Shown one piece after another: positions 36,557 through 46,513 of a stretch of DNA of 64,000 nt; position 1 is the first letter of the stretch; each line of letters opens with the position of its first letter. Source of the DNA: an aff. Roholtiella sp. LEGE 12411 (GTDB lineage: Bacteria; Cyanobacteriota; Cyanobacteriia; Cyanobacteriales; Nostocaceae). The stretch covers positions 1-64,000 of the forward strand of contig NZ_JADEXR010000013.1 of NCBI RefSeq assembly GCF_015206995.1, given 5' to 3'. The translations under genes and the position numbers were made by a program. The notes under the pieces were generated by a model. The model saw only the letters and a program-made list of their open reading frames with translations. It was not told the origin of the DNA and ran no database searches.

Positions 36557-38180
36557 TTTGGATAAAGAAATCCTGCCTTTGTCGCCAAGCTACGCCAAAA
36601 AACAGAATAGAGCATCAGATCCTACCGTAACCAATCACCTGAGTGCTGTTCCCAAGTCAACACCCAGTCAAATCGATAGCCAAGGAATGTCTCCAAAAGA
36701 CGTTTCTAAAAACGATCAAAACTTGACGGCGGAAATACCAAAAACTGATGTTCATAGTCAATCAGAAAAACAATCTGACGACCAATTCACTACTGCTGAA
36801 GCAGATAGCAATGGGCAAATGCCAGTAGCAACTACCCCAGAAAAAAATTCACCGAAATTAGATGGATCTGGTTCCGGCAAAGAAGCCGCATCAGGAAATG
36901 TAAAACATCTGGGGTTTTTACCTGTATTGAAAAATCCCAATTTCCTGGCTCTTTGGGGTGGTCAAGTTTTCTGCCAACTTGCTGATAAAGTGTATTTGGT
37001 GCTGATGATTGGTTTGATTCATAGTCAGTTTCAAACAGGCAATCAGAGTATTAGTGGTTGGGTATCAGCGTTGATGATGGCCTTTACCATTCCAGCTGTG
37101 CTCTTTGGTTCAGTAGCCGGTGTGTTTGTAGATCGTTGGTCGAAAAAAGCTGTGTTAGTGGCAACAAATGCTTGGCGTGGCATTCTGGTTTTAGCAATTC
37201 CTTTCCTACTGTGGGTGACTCATGATTGGCAACCCATAGGAATGTTACCAGTTAGTTTTGCCATCATCTTGGGTGTGACTTTTTTGGTTTCCACACTTAC
37301 ACAGTTTTTTGCACCAGCAGAACAGGCAGCAATTCCCTTAGTGGTAGAAGAACAGCATCTACTCTCTGCTAACTCTCTTTACACAACGACAATGATGGCA
37401 TCGGTGATTGTCGGCTTTGCTGTAGGAGAACCGCTGTTGGCGATCGCCGATCAAATTTGGCTGCAACTCGTTGGTAGTGGTGGACTGGGTAAAGAACTTT
37501 TGGTAGGTGGAAGTTATGCGATCGCGGGACTAATTTTGTCCCTGTTGGCAACCAAAGAAAAACCTCACCCTCCCGAAACAGAATTTCCTCACGTATTCTC
37601 TGACTTGCGGGATGGTTTCGCCTACCTCAAAGCAAATCAGCGCGTTCGGAATGCCTTGCTTCAGCTAATTATCTTATTTTCTGTCTTTGCAGCATTGACT
37701 GTTCTAGCCGTTAGGATGGCAGAAATAATTCCTAACTTAAAAGCTTCCCAGTTTGGATTTTTGTTAGCAGCTGGCGGCGTCGGAATTGCTGCTGGAGCCG
37801 CAATTCTTGGTCAATTTGGACAACGCTTCTCCTATAGCCAATTAAGTTTGTGTGGTTGTTTAGGTATGGCAGCATCCCTGATTGGTCTATCAATATTTAC
37901 AACGCATCTTTGGGTAGTCCTGCTATTGGTCGCTCTATTAGGTATCTTTGGAGCATTAATAGGTATTCCGATGCAGACTGCTATCCAAACAGAAACCCCG
38001 GCAGAAATGCGTGGCAAAGTCTTTGGCCTGCAAAATAATGTGATTAATATTGCCTTATCCTTACCCTTGGCATTAGCAGGTATAGCAGAAACTTTTGTGG
38101 GTTTACAGATAGTTTTTTTGGGATTAGCTGCGATCGTCTTTTCAGGAGGTATATTAACCTGGTATAACTCACAAGAGTAG
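36540..38180 (+). CDS. MFS transporter with long disordered N-terminus
   Basis: A 546-residue major facilitator of the MFS_3/enterobactin-exporter-like class. The first 120 residues are hydrophilic, rich in Ser, Pro, Lys, Asp and Gln. Twelve helices follow, starting at [20 protein letters not shown]. The loop motif between helices 2 and 3, [17 protein letters not shown], and a second cytosolic motif ([20 protein letters not shown]) are typical. The ATG at 36540 (or 36543) is preferred; the longer frame would overlap recO further. Substrate unknown. It overlaps recO by 17 bases, so the two are probably co-transcribed. Confidence 0.82.
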   Translation: MMQPSDLDKEILPLSPSYAKKQNRASDPTVTNHLSAVPKSTPSQIDSQGMSPKDVSKNDQNLTAEIPKTDVHSQSEKQSDDQFTTAEADSNGQMPVATTPEKNSPKLDGSGSGKEAASGNVKHLGFLPVLKNPNFLALWGGQVFCQLADKVYLVLMIGLIHSQFQTGNQSISGWVSALMMAFTIPAVLFGSVAGVFVDRWSKKAVLVATNAWRGILVLAIPFLLWVTHDWQPIGMLPVSFAIILGVTFLVSTLTQFFAPAEQAAIPLVVEEQHLLSANSLYTTTMMASVIVGFAVGEPLLAIADQIWLQLVGSGGLGKELLVGGSYAIAGLILSLLATKEKPHPPETEFPHVFSDLRDGFAYLKANQRVRNALLQLIILFSVFAALTVLAVRMAEIIPNLKASQFGFLLAAGGVGIAAGAAILGQFGQRFSYSQLSLCGCLGMAASLIGLSIFTTHLWVVLLLVALLGIFGALIGIPMQTAIQTETPAEMRGKVFGLQNNVINIALSLPLALAGIAETFVGLQIVFLGLAAIVFSGGILTWYNSQE

Positions 38181-38504
38181 TTATCAGCTAACAAGAGTTG
38201 TTATTCATTACCTTTTTACTTAAAGATTTGGTGTTCATGGTAAACTAAGGGCAGTAATAATTTATCGCATACTTGCTGGAAATAAATCTGACATTAGCCA
38301 GAATAAGTTGTTTAAATATATAGAATGAACAACTTATAAGTAAAGTAGATAAAAGCGTAAATCCATTAGTTTAAACATCTGAGAAATCAGCTTTTTAACT
38401 ATTGTGTGGCATTAATTTATCATAACTACCAAACTAGCAAGTACAAATGATAAAAGATACAAAACTGAATAGATAAAACCCGCTTTTCTTATAGCTAATA
38501 AAGA
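38181..38504. other. Gap between MFS transporter and glycosyltransferase
   Basis: About 320 AT-rich bases with no gene. It presumably holds the promoter of the glycosyltransferase gene. I see no repeat array, terminator with a T run or known operator. Confidence 0.45.
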
Positions 38505-39653
38505 ATGCGTATAGCCTGGATTGGAAAAAAATCACCCTTTTGCGGTAATGTCACCTACAGTCGAGAAATTACAAATGCCTTACTAGACCGGGGACACCAA
38601 GTCAGCTTTCTTCACTTCGCTCAAGAAGAATCCGAACCAGACAACTGGCCAAACTTCCAGGAAGTTTCCCTACCCTTCATTTATAAGTCTCAGGTTTACA
38701 CAATCCCTACTTTTAAAGCGACCAAACTTTTAACTCAGTCGCTACGACAAATCAAGCCGGATGTAGTTCATGCTTCCTTGACCCTATCTCCTCTTGATTT
38801 TGTTCTACCAGAAATATGCGAACAACTGAATTTGCCCCTAATTGCAACTTTTCATACACCATTTGCTGGCAAGGGAGCAAAACTGATTTCGGGAACACAA
38901 CTTTTAGCTTATCAACTCTACGCGCCTTTTTTGGTTAACTACGATCGCGTGATTGTATTTTCCCAAATTCAGCGAGAATTATTGGCACGTATGGGGGTGC
39001 GGGAAGAGAATATCGCCGTAATTCCCAACGGTGTTGATACCAGTAAGTATTCTCCTGGGCCTTCTAAAGTCAAAGCAGAATTTAAAGCCGAACGCTTATT
39101 TGTTTATCAAGGTCGAATAGCGCCAGAGAAAAATATCGAAGCCCTCCTTCGGGCTTGGAAGCAGTCAGAAATGGAGACTGGTAGTAAGTTGCTAATTGTT
39201 GGTGATGGCCCTTTAAAACCTTCTTTAGAACCATTTTATGGTTGGGAATACGGTATTATCTGGTTAGGATTTATTGCTAACGAAGACCGACGCATCGAAC
39301 TTTTGCGTGGAGCAGATGTATTTATTTTACCTTCATTGGTAGAGGGTTTGTCCCTGTCTTTGTTAGAGGCAATGGCATCTGGTTTGGCTTGTTTAGCAAC
39401 AGATGTGGGTGCAGATGGAGAAGTATTGGAAAAAGGAGCAGGCATAGTTCTTAATACTAAGACAGTGCGATCGCAATTAAGAACCCTCTTACCAGTCTGC
39501 CAAGACCATCCTGAATTAACAACTCTACTGGGGCAAAAAGCAAGACAGCGTGTATTAGACCGCTATACCCTCAGTAAGAATGTTACTCACTTGGAAGAAC
39601 TTTATAGAGAAGTTTTAACACAGCGACCTCTACCAATAAGTCGTAGAGCATAG
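38505..39653 (+). CDS. Family 4 glycosyltransferase
   Basis: A 382-residue GT-B enzyme. The N-terminal domain starts MRIAWIGKKSPFCGNVTYSR and has the inter-domain NLPLIATFHTPFAGKG region (about 110-125); the GT4 donor domain has IPNGVDTSKYSPGPSKVK (about 178-195), YQGRIAPEKNIEALLRAW (about 204-221) and the E-x7-E motif in FILPSLVEGLSLSLLEAMAS (about 275-294). It transfers a sugar, probably from a nucleotide donor, to an unknown acceptor. It is not SqdX or a known heterocyst glycolipid enzyme as far as I can tell. Confidence 0.82.
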   Translation: MRIAWIGKKSPFCGNVTYSREITNALLDRGHQVSFLHFAQEESEPDNWPNFQEVSLPFIYKSQVYTIPTFKATKLLTQSLRQIKPDVVHASLTLSPLDFVLPEICEQLNLPLIATFHTPFAGKGAKLISGTQLLAYQLYAPFLVNYDRVIVFSQIQRELLARMGVREENIAVIPNGVDTSKYSPGPSKVKAEFKAERLFVYQGRIAPEKNIEALLRAWKQSEMETGSKLLIVGDGPLKPSLEPFYGWEYGIIWLGFIANEDRRIELLRGADVFILPSLVEGLSLSLLEAMASGLACLATDVGADGEVLEKGAGIVLNTKTVRSQLRTLLPVCQDHPELTTLLGQKARQRVLDRYTLSKNVTHLEELYREVLTQRPLPISRRA

Positions 39654-39701
39654 AAAAAAGTAAGAACTACTTGCTAGCTATTTCTACTCACAGATTAGAA
39701 G

Positions 39702-40526
39702 TCAAGACTCAGGACTTTGTAAAGACCATCCCAAACTTGTTGGCTGTTCATAAACTCGCTTCAGAGTATTTATATCTCTGGGAGAAATAGGTGGCGGGTT
39801 ACGAACTTGGGAAAAATATAAAGCATCAGTTTGTAGCGGACTATGGCCCCAAATTCCCAGTGCATGGCCAAATTCGTGGCGGATAGCAGCAGTGAGATAA
39901 TTACCAGTCTGGCTAGGACTCAACAATATAGTGAAGCGATGCGATAAAACTTTGTTGCTAGTGTATAACTCGTAAGTAGTTTGTGCAGAACGCGCACGGG
40001 GAAAATTGTTGCCACGGGAAATCTGAAGAGGTGGTGCTTTTCGTAAAATCTTAATATCAGCAAGTTGTGGTTGTTCAACTACTGTCAAAGGCAAATAAGA
40101 ACTCCACTCTTGCACAGCCTGCAAGACATTGTTAACCCATGCTTGAGCCTGTTTTTCACTAACTATTTTTGGTGATTCTACGTAAACTCTAATAGGAAAT
40201 TGCGACCAAACTAAATAACCTACTTGGGTTTTTATGACTTTAGAAAAGTAGTCACCGCTGTTAGTCTTATCTTGCCACTGCGCTAGTGTGGGCGGTAGGC
40301 GATGAGGTTTTGGTGGTGAGAGAGGGGGAGATGGGGAGATGGAGAGAGAAATTATAAGATCGCCATCATCTAAAAAAGATGATTTTGTTAAGGCGTTAGT
40401 CAGTTGGAGGTTAATTAAAACGAGTAGCAGCCCTGTGCCAATAGCTAAGGCAAGAGCTGCTAGTAAGCGCTGCTTAATTAAGTTTTTGAGGGTGTTAGGT
40501 ATTGGGGATTGAGTTTTGTTTCCCAT
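39702..40526 (-). CDS. Matrixin-like zinc metallopeptidase, membrane-anchored
   Basis: A 274-residue protein with an N-terminal membrane helix (about 18-38; LAALALAIGTGLLLVLINLQ), a Pro/Ser-rich linker (about 55-80) and an extracytoplasmic metzincin domain. The zinc motif HEFGHALGIWGH (HExxHxxGxxH, residues 217-228) is complete, with the catalytic Glu at 218. The substrate is unknown. It lies 18 bases after secG on the same strand and is probably transcribed with it. Confidence 0.82.
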   Translation of the reverse strand: MGNKTQSPIPNTLKNLIKQRLLAALALAIGTGLLLVLINLQLTNALTKSSFLDDGDLIISLSISPSPPLSPPKPHRLPPTLAQWQDKTNSGDYFSKVIKTQVGYLVWSQFPIRVYVESPKIVSEKQAQAWVNNVLQAVQEWSSYLPLTVVEQPQLADIKILRKAPPLQISRGNNFPRARSAQTTYELYTSNKVLSHRFTILLSPSQTGNYLTAAIRHEFGHALGIWGHSPLQTDALYFSQVRNPPPISPRDINTLKRVYEQPTSLGWSLQSPES

Positions 40527-40544
40527 TTTCCTATTTCCCTTTTC

Positions 40545-40778
40545 TTATTTAGGTAGCCAACCGGCACTCAAAACGACTGTTAAACCAAGGAAAATAACTG
40601 TTAGTGCCCAAGTAACTCGGTTCAATGTATTTTCTGCGCTCTTAGTGCTGCTAAATAGTTGGGCTTGTCCGCCAATAGCTCCAATACCATCACCTTTGGG
40701 GCTATGTAGCAACACCAAGATAATTAAACCTGTGGCGGAAAATGCCCAAATGCCTTGCACGATATTAGTAACTGTCAT
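40545..40778 (-). CDS. secG: Preprotein translocase subunit SecG
   Basis: A 77-residue two-helix protein: residues 5-24 (NIVQGIWAFSATGLIILVLL), the conserved cytosolic loop HSPKGDGIGAIGGQAQLFSS (about 25-44) and helix 2 (WALTVIFLGLTVVLSAGW). It is the accessory subunit of the SecYEG channel. It lies about 290 bases after gpmI on the same strand, a gpmI-secG neighbourhood common in bacteria. The SecY partner is at 54402-55715 in this window. Confidence 0.92.
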   Translation of the reverse strand: MTVTNIVQGIWAFSATGLIILVLLHSPKGDGIGAIGGQAQLFSSTKSAENTLNRVTWALTVIFLGLTVVLSAGWLPK

Positions 40779-41070
40779 GGTAGCAATCTCATTTATAAAA
40801 AGTTTAAAAACGCAGAAGTTAGCAGTAAGCTAAAACACATTTGAATTGCACAATCATTCATGAGGGCTGTCGTACGTCATTAGTCATTAGTCGAAAGTAT
40901 TTACAAAGGACGTATGACAAATGATTAATAACGGTTTTAGCCAGTGAATGTGCAACTTAGACGCACATTAGCTTAGAGACGCGATGAATCGCGTTTGTAA
41001 AACAGTCAGCAGTCAGGAGTTAGAAAAGTCTTGATTTATGACTTTTAACTCCTAACTGTTTAACACTATT

Positions 41071-42669
41071 TTACAGCCCGGCTTGCACGGGAGTGCGAGT
41101 ACGTTGCAAGTCATATTCTGCTGCTGAAAGCAGCGATCGCCCTGTCATTTCTGGTGGCTGAGGTAGTTGTAAAATCTCCAGAATCGTGGGAGCAATGTCG
41201 GATAGCTTACCATCGCTTCGTAGTTCTACATTTGTAGCATGTCCAGGGATTTTGACTTTCTCGCCCTCCACCAGGATTAAGGGAACTGGGTTGGTGGTGT
41301 GAGCTGTCCAAGGATTACCCTTATCATCTAGCATATACTCTGCGTTGCCGTGGTCAGCAGTAATAATTGCTGTACCGCCGACTTTGCCAATGCTCTCGAT
41401 AAGGCGACCCAAACAGCGATCTACTGTTTCAATTGCGGTAATTGTAGCTTCGATCTGACCAGTATGCCCTACCATGTCTGGGTTGGCATAGTTAATCACA
41501 ACTAAGGAGTAGATACCTTTTTGAATTGCGGCGATCGCTACATCTGTAACTGCTGCTGCTGACATTGCTGGGGCTTTGTCGTAAGTCGCTACCATCGGAC
41601 TGCTTACCAGTTCCCGGTCTTCTCCAACAAAAGGTTCCTCTAGGCCACCATTGAAGAAATAGGTGACATGGGCGTATTTTTCGGTTTCGGCGGTGCGTAA
41701 CTGCTTGAGATCGTGATTGGCTATGACTTCCCCCAGAATATTACTCAGATTTTGAGGTTCAAAGGCCACAGCCACAGGTAAGTCGGAATCGTACTGAGTA
41801 AAAGTCACAAACGACAGCGGCGTGATTTGCTGTCTTTCAAAGCCGTTAAAGTTGGGGCTGACCAAAGCTTGAGTCAGTTGTCTGGCGCGATCGGGACGGA
41901 AGTTGAAAAATATCACCCCGTCTCCTGGTTCTATTGCACCGGGAGCAATTCTGACTGGGAGGACAAACTCATCATTTACTCCTTCGGCGTAAGATGCTTG
42001 CAAGACTTCCAAAGCCTTTCGGCCATCACCTACACCATCTTGTATCATCACGTCATAGGCACGTTTTACCCGATCCCAGCGGTGATCGCGATCCATCGCG
42101 TAGTAGCGACCGCTGAGGGTAACTATGCGCCCAATTTTCGTGCAGTCTATATAGTTTTGCAGGAGCGTTATCGCTTTTACAGCATCTTTTGGGGCGGTGT
42201 CACGACCATCAGTAATGGCGTGGATACATACTTCTGAAATTCGCTGATTTTTGGCTAAATCTAGTAGTCCGAATAGATGGGTGATGTGCGAATGTACTCC
42301 ACCTTCAGAACAAAGTCCTACTAAATGTAGCTTGCTATTTCGAGAGCGAACTTCCTGACAAATTTTGAGAATAGCTGGGTTTGAGGCAATAGAACCGTCT
42401 TCGACCGCATCTGAGATGCGTACCAATTCTTGCGGTACTACTCGCCCAGCGCCAATGTTCAAATGACCAACTTCCGAGTTGCCCATTTGTCCTTCTGGCA
42501 ACCCTACGGCTTTTCCTGATGTGCAGATGAGGGTATGTGGGTAAGCTGCCCATAAGCTTTCCACGATCGGAGTTTTAGCCGCGATAATAGCGTTTCCTCG
42601 CGTCTTTTCGCAGTAGCCCCATCCGTCTAAAATGACTAGCACCACAGGAGCAACAGGTGCTTTGGTCAT
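41071..42669 (-). CDS. gpmI: 2,3-bisphosphoglycerate-independent phosphoglycerate mutase
   Basis: A 532-residue manganese-dependent mutase interconverting 3- and 2-phosphoglycerate in glycolysis. Metal and nucleophile motifs are intact: VILDGWGYCEKTRGNAI at the N-terminus (about 11-27), MGNSEVGHLNIGAGR with the phosphorylated Ser (about 62-76), HAITDGRDTAPKDA (about 151-164), and near the C-terminus ADHGNAEYM and AHTTNPVPLI. Length fits the family. A gap of about 220 bases, AT-rich with a HIP1 site, separates it from the ABC-F gene upstream. Confidence 0.95.
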   Translation of the reverse strand: MTKAPVAPVVLVILDGWGYCEKTRGNAIIAAKTPIVESLWAAYPHTLICTSGKAVGLPEGQMGNSEVGHLNIGAGRVVPQELVRISDAVEDGSIASNPAILKICQEVRSRNSKLHLVGLCSEGGVHSHITHLFGLLDLAKNQRISEVCIHAITDGRDTAPKDAVKAITLLQNYIDCTKIGRIVTLSGRYYAMDRDHRWDRVKRAYDVMIQDGVGDGRKALEVLQASYAEGVNDEFVLPVRIAPGAIEPGDGVIFFNFRPDRARQLTQALVSPNFNGFERQQITPLSFVTFTQYDSDLPVAVAFEPQNLSNILGEVIANHDLKQLRTAETEKYAHVTYFFNGGLEEPFVGEDRELVSSPMVATYDKAPAMSAAAVTDVAIAAIQKGIYSLVVINYANPDMVGHTGQIEATITAIETVDRCLGRLIESIGKVGGTAIITADHGNAEYMLDDKGNPWTAHTTNPVPLILVEGEKVKIPGHATNVELRSDGKLSDIAPTILEILQLPQPPEMTGRSLLSAAEYDLQRTRTPVQAGL

Positions 42670-42891
42670 AGTAAAATTGCCCTTTACTTTTTGTAATACC
42701 CGAATGATACCATTGCTAATCCCTGCCGCAAGTGAATTTCTGCTTATTAACTTGTTTTATGAAAGGCTTGCAGTTCTTTTAGATATTTTTTAAAATTTAG
42801 TAATTTTTTTATATTATTTGCGATCGCAAATAATTCAGTAATTACTAAGTAGTAGCTCTTCAGCGCCACTACTTACTCATTTCCTAGTTAC

Positions 42892-44586
42892 TTATTTCCG
42901 TTTTGTGCCCGATTTCGCCGCTTTAGCAGCTTTCTTAGCTGCTTTTTCAGCATCCATCGCCGCTAACTTTGCTTGTTCTTTTTCTTCGGCAATTTTCTGG
43001 AGATAGTAATGATAATCTCCCAAGTAGACACGGAATTCGCCATCACGAACTTCTACGATTTTGTTAGCTACCTGAGAGATAAAATAGCGGTCATGGGAAA
43101 CTACAATTGCCGTACCATCATAGTTCTGTAGAGCTTCTTCCAGCATTTCTTTAGCTGGAATATCCAAGTGATTTGTCGGCTCATCTAAAATTAGTAAGTT
43201 CGCAGGACGTAAGAGCATTTTTGCCAATGCTAGACGAGCTTTTTCTCCTCCACTCAATGCCCCAACTGCCTTAAATACAGTATCACCAGTGAATAAGAAG
43301 CGTCCCAAAAGTGTGCGGACTTCTTGATTATCCCAATCGGGAACTTCATCATGGATAGTTTCCATAACAGTTCTCTTTAAATCCAACGCTTCAGCTTGAT
43401 TTTGCTCAAAATAACCGGGAATAACGTTGTGATCGCCTAATTTAACGATACCTTCTGTGGGTTTTTCCATACCCATGATTACGCGCAAAAGTGTAGATTT
43501 TCCTGCACCATTGGGGCCAAGAAAAGCAATGCGATCGCCTCTTTCAATTAGGAGATTAGCACCCAAAAACAAAATCTTATCACCATAGACATGAGTTAAG
43601 TCTTTAATTTCTACTACTTCGCGTCCACTGCGGGGTGCAGGGGGAAAGCGGAAGTGTAAAGTTCTTACCCCAGCTATGGGTGCTTCGATGCGCTCAATTT
43701 TTTCCAGTTGCTTTTCCCGGCTTTTGGCTTGGGTACTGCGGGTAGCACTGGCGCGGAATCTGTCAACAAAAGTTTGTTGTTTTTCTAATTCTTTTTGCTG
43801 GCGTTCGTAGGCGCTAAGTTGTGCTGATTGATTTTCAGCTTTTTGTTGTAAATACGCCGAGTAATTGCCAAGGTAGGTGGCAGAAACACCACGTTCAGTT
43901 TCCACAATTTGCGTGCAGAGGCGGTCTAGAAACTCCCGGTCATGGGAGACTATTACCATTGGAGTAATCAGCCCTTTGAGGTAATTTTCTAACCACTCAA
44001 TGGTTTCTAAATCTAGGTGGTTAGTAGGCTCATCCAGCAGCAATAAATCAGGTTTTTGCAGGAGGATTTTACCCAAACTCATCCGCATTTGCCAACCACC
44101 ACTGAAGGCACTGACGAGGCGATCGCCATCTTCTAGCCCAAACCCCATCTCTGGTAAGATTTTTCCGATGCGTGCATCTAAGTTGTAGCCATCTAAGGCT
44201 TCAAATTTACGCTGCAAACGATCCAACTTATCGATCAGTCGATCCAGTTCGTCTGGGTTAGCGGTTTCCATCTCTTGTGGTACGTGCGCTAGAGATAACT
44301 GTACTTCGTTGGCTTCTTTGAAGACAGTCCAAAATTCTTCTCTAACGGTGCGGGTGGGGTCTACTTCAAACTCTTGGTTGAGGTAGGCTATGTGTAAGCT
44401 ATTAGGACGAATTATTTCGCCTGAGGTGGGTTCCATTTCCCCAGAGATAATTTTTAGCTGAGTAGATTTTCCAGCACCGTTGACACCGACTAAGCCGATG
44501 CGATCGCCTGGCTTAACTTCCCAGTTGATATCTTTGAGAACTTCGCCTGTGGGATAAATTTTACTTATATGTTCTAATCGCAGCAT
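42892..44586 (-). CDS. ABC-F family ATPase
   Basis: A 564-residue soluble protein with two ABC domains and no membrane segment. Domain 1: Walker A GVNGAGKST (about 34-42), signature FSGGWQMRMSLGKILL, Walker B LLLLDEPTNHLD. Domain 2: Walker A GPNGAGKST (about 350-358), signature LSGGEKARLALAKMLL, Walker B LLILDEPTNHLD. The linker contains the charged P-site tRNA interaction motif typical of ABC-F, and the C-terminus is a Lys/Ala-rich tail (AAKKAAKAAKSGTKRK). ABC-F proteins act on the ribosome; which subfamily is unclear. Confidence 0.88.
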   Translation of the reverse strand: MLRLEHISKIYPTGEVLKDINWEVKPGDRIGLVGVNGAGKSTQLKIISGEMEPTSGEIIRPNSLHIAYLNQEFEVDPTRTVREEFWTVFKEANEVQLSLAHVPQEMETANPDELDRLIDKLDRLQRKFEALDGYNLDARIGKILPEMGFGLEDGDRLVSAFSGGWQMRMSLGKILLQKPDLLLLDEPTNHLDLETIEWLENYLKGLITPMVIVSHDREFLDRLCTQIVETERGVSATYLGNYSAYLQQKAENQSAQLSAYERQQKELEKQQTFVDRFRASATRSTQAKSREKQLEKIERIEAPIAGVRTLHFRFPPAPRSGREVVEIKDLTHVYGDKILFLGANLLIERGDRIAFLGPNGAGKSTLLRVIMGMEKPTEGIVKLGDHNVIPGYFEQNQAEALDLKRTVMETIHDEVPDWDNQEVRTLLGRFLFTGDTVFKAVGALSGGEKARLALAKMLLRPANLLILDEPTNHLDIPAKEMLEEALQNYDGTAIVVSHDRYFISQVANKIVEVRDGEFRVYLGDYHYYLQKIAEEKEQAKLAAMDAEKAAKKAAKAAKSGTKRK

Positions 44587-44835
44587 TAAGTTTCTCTCAG
44601 GTAGGGAGTGGGTGGTTGAGGACGAACTACTAACACCGCCTCTAATATTAACAAAAATTAACTTAGCAAACTAGCATCAATATTATTCAGTTTAGTGGGG
44701 GATCTTTTGAAGGTATCAGAGAATTTAGTGAACTATTGGTTACTCAAGTCAAGCTCTTTTTGTCTATCTTGAAGTAAAACTGCGATCGCTCTGGTTCCAT
44801 GCTTGGGACGCTCAAAGCTGCGGTGGTGGTTGGTT

Positions 44836-45546
44836 TTAAAGAGATTCTCCTAAAAACCACTCGTACCCTTCTTTAAACTGCTTCTTCGCATTATGCTCTA
44901 CAATGCTGCCATGAGCCACAATAACTCTTCTAAAGTCCCATCGCAGTACCTTTTGAACTGATTGTTTAACCTTCTCTTTTTCTTGAGTAGCCAACTGTTC
45001 TAACAATGATGGTCTAAGTTTCTTGTACCCTCCCATTATTTTGGATACTAATTTTGTTGTCATTGGGAAACTTTCATCGAAGTAAAAAGCTGTGTCTGTC
45101 AAAATCAAAGTTTGACTTTCAGCATGAAAAAAAATATACTCATTTAAAGGTAATGCTCCACTTGGAAGAAAAGTTTTAAACCCTTCAAATAATAAACATT
45201 CAAGTTCCCCTAAAAAATTTTCGCCATTATCCTCTAATTCTTGATCAATAGATATCTCAGGTCTTTTTGCCTTCAATCCCGATACAGCATAGACCTTTGC
45301 TTGAGGATAGAGAGCCTTAAAGTTAGATAAGAACAGATAGTGAAAAAGATTTGGGGCAACAATATACTTAACATTTCCAAGCTCATTGAGTTGCTCAGTA
45401 GTTTCGTCATCAACTTGGATCGGAGAAATAACAGCTAATTCACCATTATTTAAACTAATTACCGTCATTTTTGTACCGACACTCAATCCAAAATACTTTA
45501 ACGGTTGCTCGGCGATCCAAATATTCTGATCAATTTTTATGAGCAT
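44836..45546 (-). CDS. DUF4336 domain-containing protein
   Basis: A 236-residue protein of the DUF4336 family, a metallo-beta-lactamase-like fold. The N-terminal IDQNIWIAEQPLKYFGLSVG block, IQVDDETTEQLNELGNVKYI and the VAPNLFHYLFLSNFKALYPQ region (about 66-107) match the family pattern. A FHAESQTLILTDTAFYFDES stretch follows at about 139. The classic HxHxDH zinc motif is not present, so activity is doubtful. Function unknown; single gene. Confidence 0.78.
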   Translation of the reverse strand: MLIKIDQNIWIAEQPLKYFGLSVGTKMTVISLNNGELAVISPIQVDDETTEQLNELGNVKYIVAPNLFHYLFLSNFKALYPQAKVYAVSGLKAKRPEISIDQELEDNGENFLGELECLLFEGFKTFLPSGALPLNEYIFFHAESQTLILTDTAFYFDESFPMTTKLVSKIMGGYKKLRPSLLEQLATQEKEKVKQSVQKVLRWDFRRVIVAHGSIVEHNAKKQFKEGYEWFLGESL

Positions 45547-45649
45547 AACTAATTCCAGCAGCAGCTTTGAGCGGTTATGTATGGCGAACTGACAAGGCTC
45601 AATAGTCGATTATGTATTAAACTAAAAACTTATAATCCAGAAAAATTGT

Positions 45650-45830
45650 AGTAATTATCCTTCCCAGTCTTGACGAGTATCGCACAGAAAATTGTCTGCT
45701 ATCGCCTCATCAAATAAATAGGGGCAATGTTCTGGAAAAATTCGTAATGGTAAGTTAGTTTCTCGTAACGCCAAATCAACTCCCGCTTCCAAGCCATCTA
45801 ACAAGGCTTCTTCGATTCGAGACTTTAAAG
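45650..45830 (-). pseudogene. DUF29-like protein, C-terminal remnant
   Basis: On the minus strand an open stretch reads RIEEALLDGLEAGVDLALRE, then TNLPLRIFPEHCPYLFDEAI, ending ..DTRQDWEG-stop. The pattern A..ET.LPL..FPE.CPY is typical of the end of DUF29 proteins. A stop codon (TAG) interrupts the frame upstream, and a shifted frame continues with KGDLAQNRIKLARRLFK, so the gene is broken. DUF29 genes are numerous in cyanobacteria and often decay. Confidence 0.55.
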
Positions 45831-45916
45831 AGACGACGAGCTAGTTTGATCCGATTTTGCGCTAAATCGCCCTTAAAAACCTTAATTACAAATTACGAAT
45901 TGAATTATTTTAATAT

Positions 45917-46279
45917 TCAACTAGCCTTCGCTTCCTCCCCAGACGCTTCAGCAACAGCGGCTAACCTATCTGCTGCTGCTTGAACGATTTGAGCCACTTG
46001 GCTTAGAGGCATGTGCTGAATTTGTCTTAGAATCAAACTCAAGTCTGAGGTTTCTGGAATTGGTTTGCCATCTAAGCAACTAAGTAACTCTTCCATCGTG
46101 TAGCCTGCTCTCGATGCGATTTGAGCCAAATTTTCTGTATCTGGAACCTTTACACCTTTTTCCCACATCTGAACAGCAGTAGCAGAAACTCCTAAAAGCT
46201 TACCAAACGATCGCTGACTCATTGAACCACGAGCCAGTTTAATGATTTCAATCAGTTTTTGTCTGCTTTCGATATTCAC
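45917..46279 (-). CDS. XRE-family transcriptional regulator
   Basis: A 120-residue regulator with a helix-turn-helix at about 18-72: SMSQRSFGKLLGVSATAVQM then WEKGVKVPDTENLAQIASRA, the recognition helix being VSATAVQMWEKG. The C-terminal half is helical and Ala-rich, probably a dimerisation region. It is divergent from an uncharacterised gene starting at 46514. Two 16-base direct repeats 20 bases apart lie 25-61 bases upstream of its start, a likely autoregulatory operator. Confidence 0.85.
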   Translation of the reverse strand: MNIESRQKLIEIIKLARGSMSQRSFGKLLGVSATAVQMWEKGVKVPDTENLAQIASRAGYTMEELLSCLDGKPIPETSDLSLILRQIQHMPLSQVAQIVQAAADRLAAVAEASGEEAKAS

Positions 46280-46304
46280 TGCTTGTTTAGCTAGCCAACG
46301 TATT

Positions 46305-46340
46305 TACAAGTTCACTTTCAATACTACAAGTTTACTTTTA
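46305..46340 (-). promoter_or_regulatory. Paired direct repeats, candidate XRE operator
   Basis: TACAAGTTCACTTTCA (46305-46320) and TACAAGTTTACTTTTA (46325-46340) differ at only two positions and start exactly 20 bases apart, about two helical turns. They sit 25 bases upstream of the XRE start codon and between the two divergent genes. A weaker related word (AAACTTATAAGTA) occurs near 46407. Confidence 0.6.
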
Positions 46341-46513
46341 TATTGACAGCATGATGTTTTAGTACTACACTAAATATCCTAAGTTTTAATATGACAACTA
46401 TAGTAATAAACTTATAAGTAGGCGATCGCAGCCATCTTTAGCCTATTAGTTTGCTACGGAGCTGAGCTAGTAGCTAGATATTACTGCGAACAAATAATCA
46501 TCGATGGTGCATC

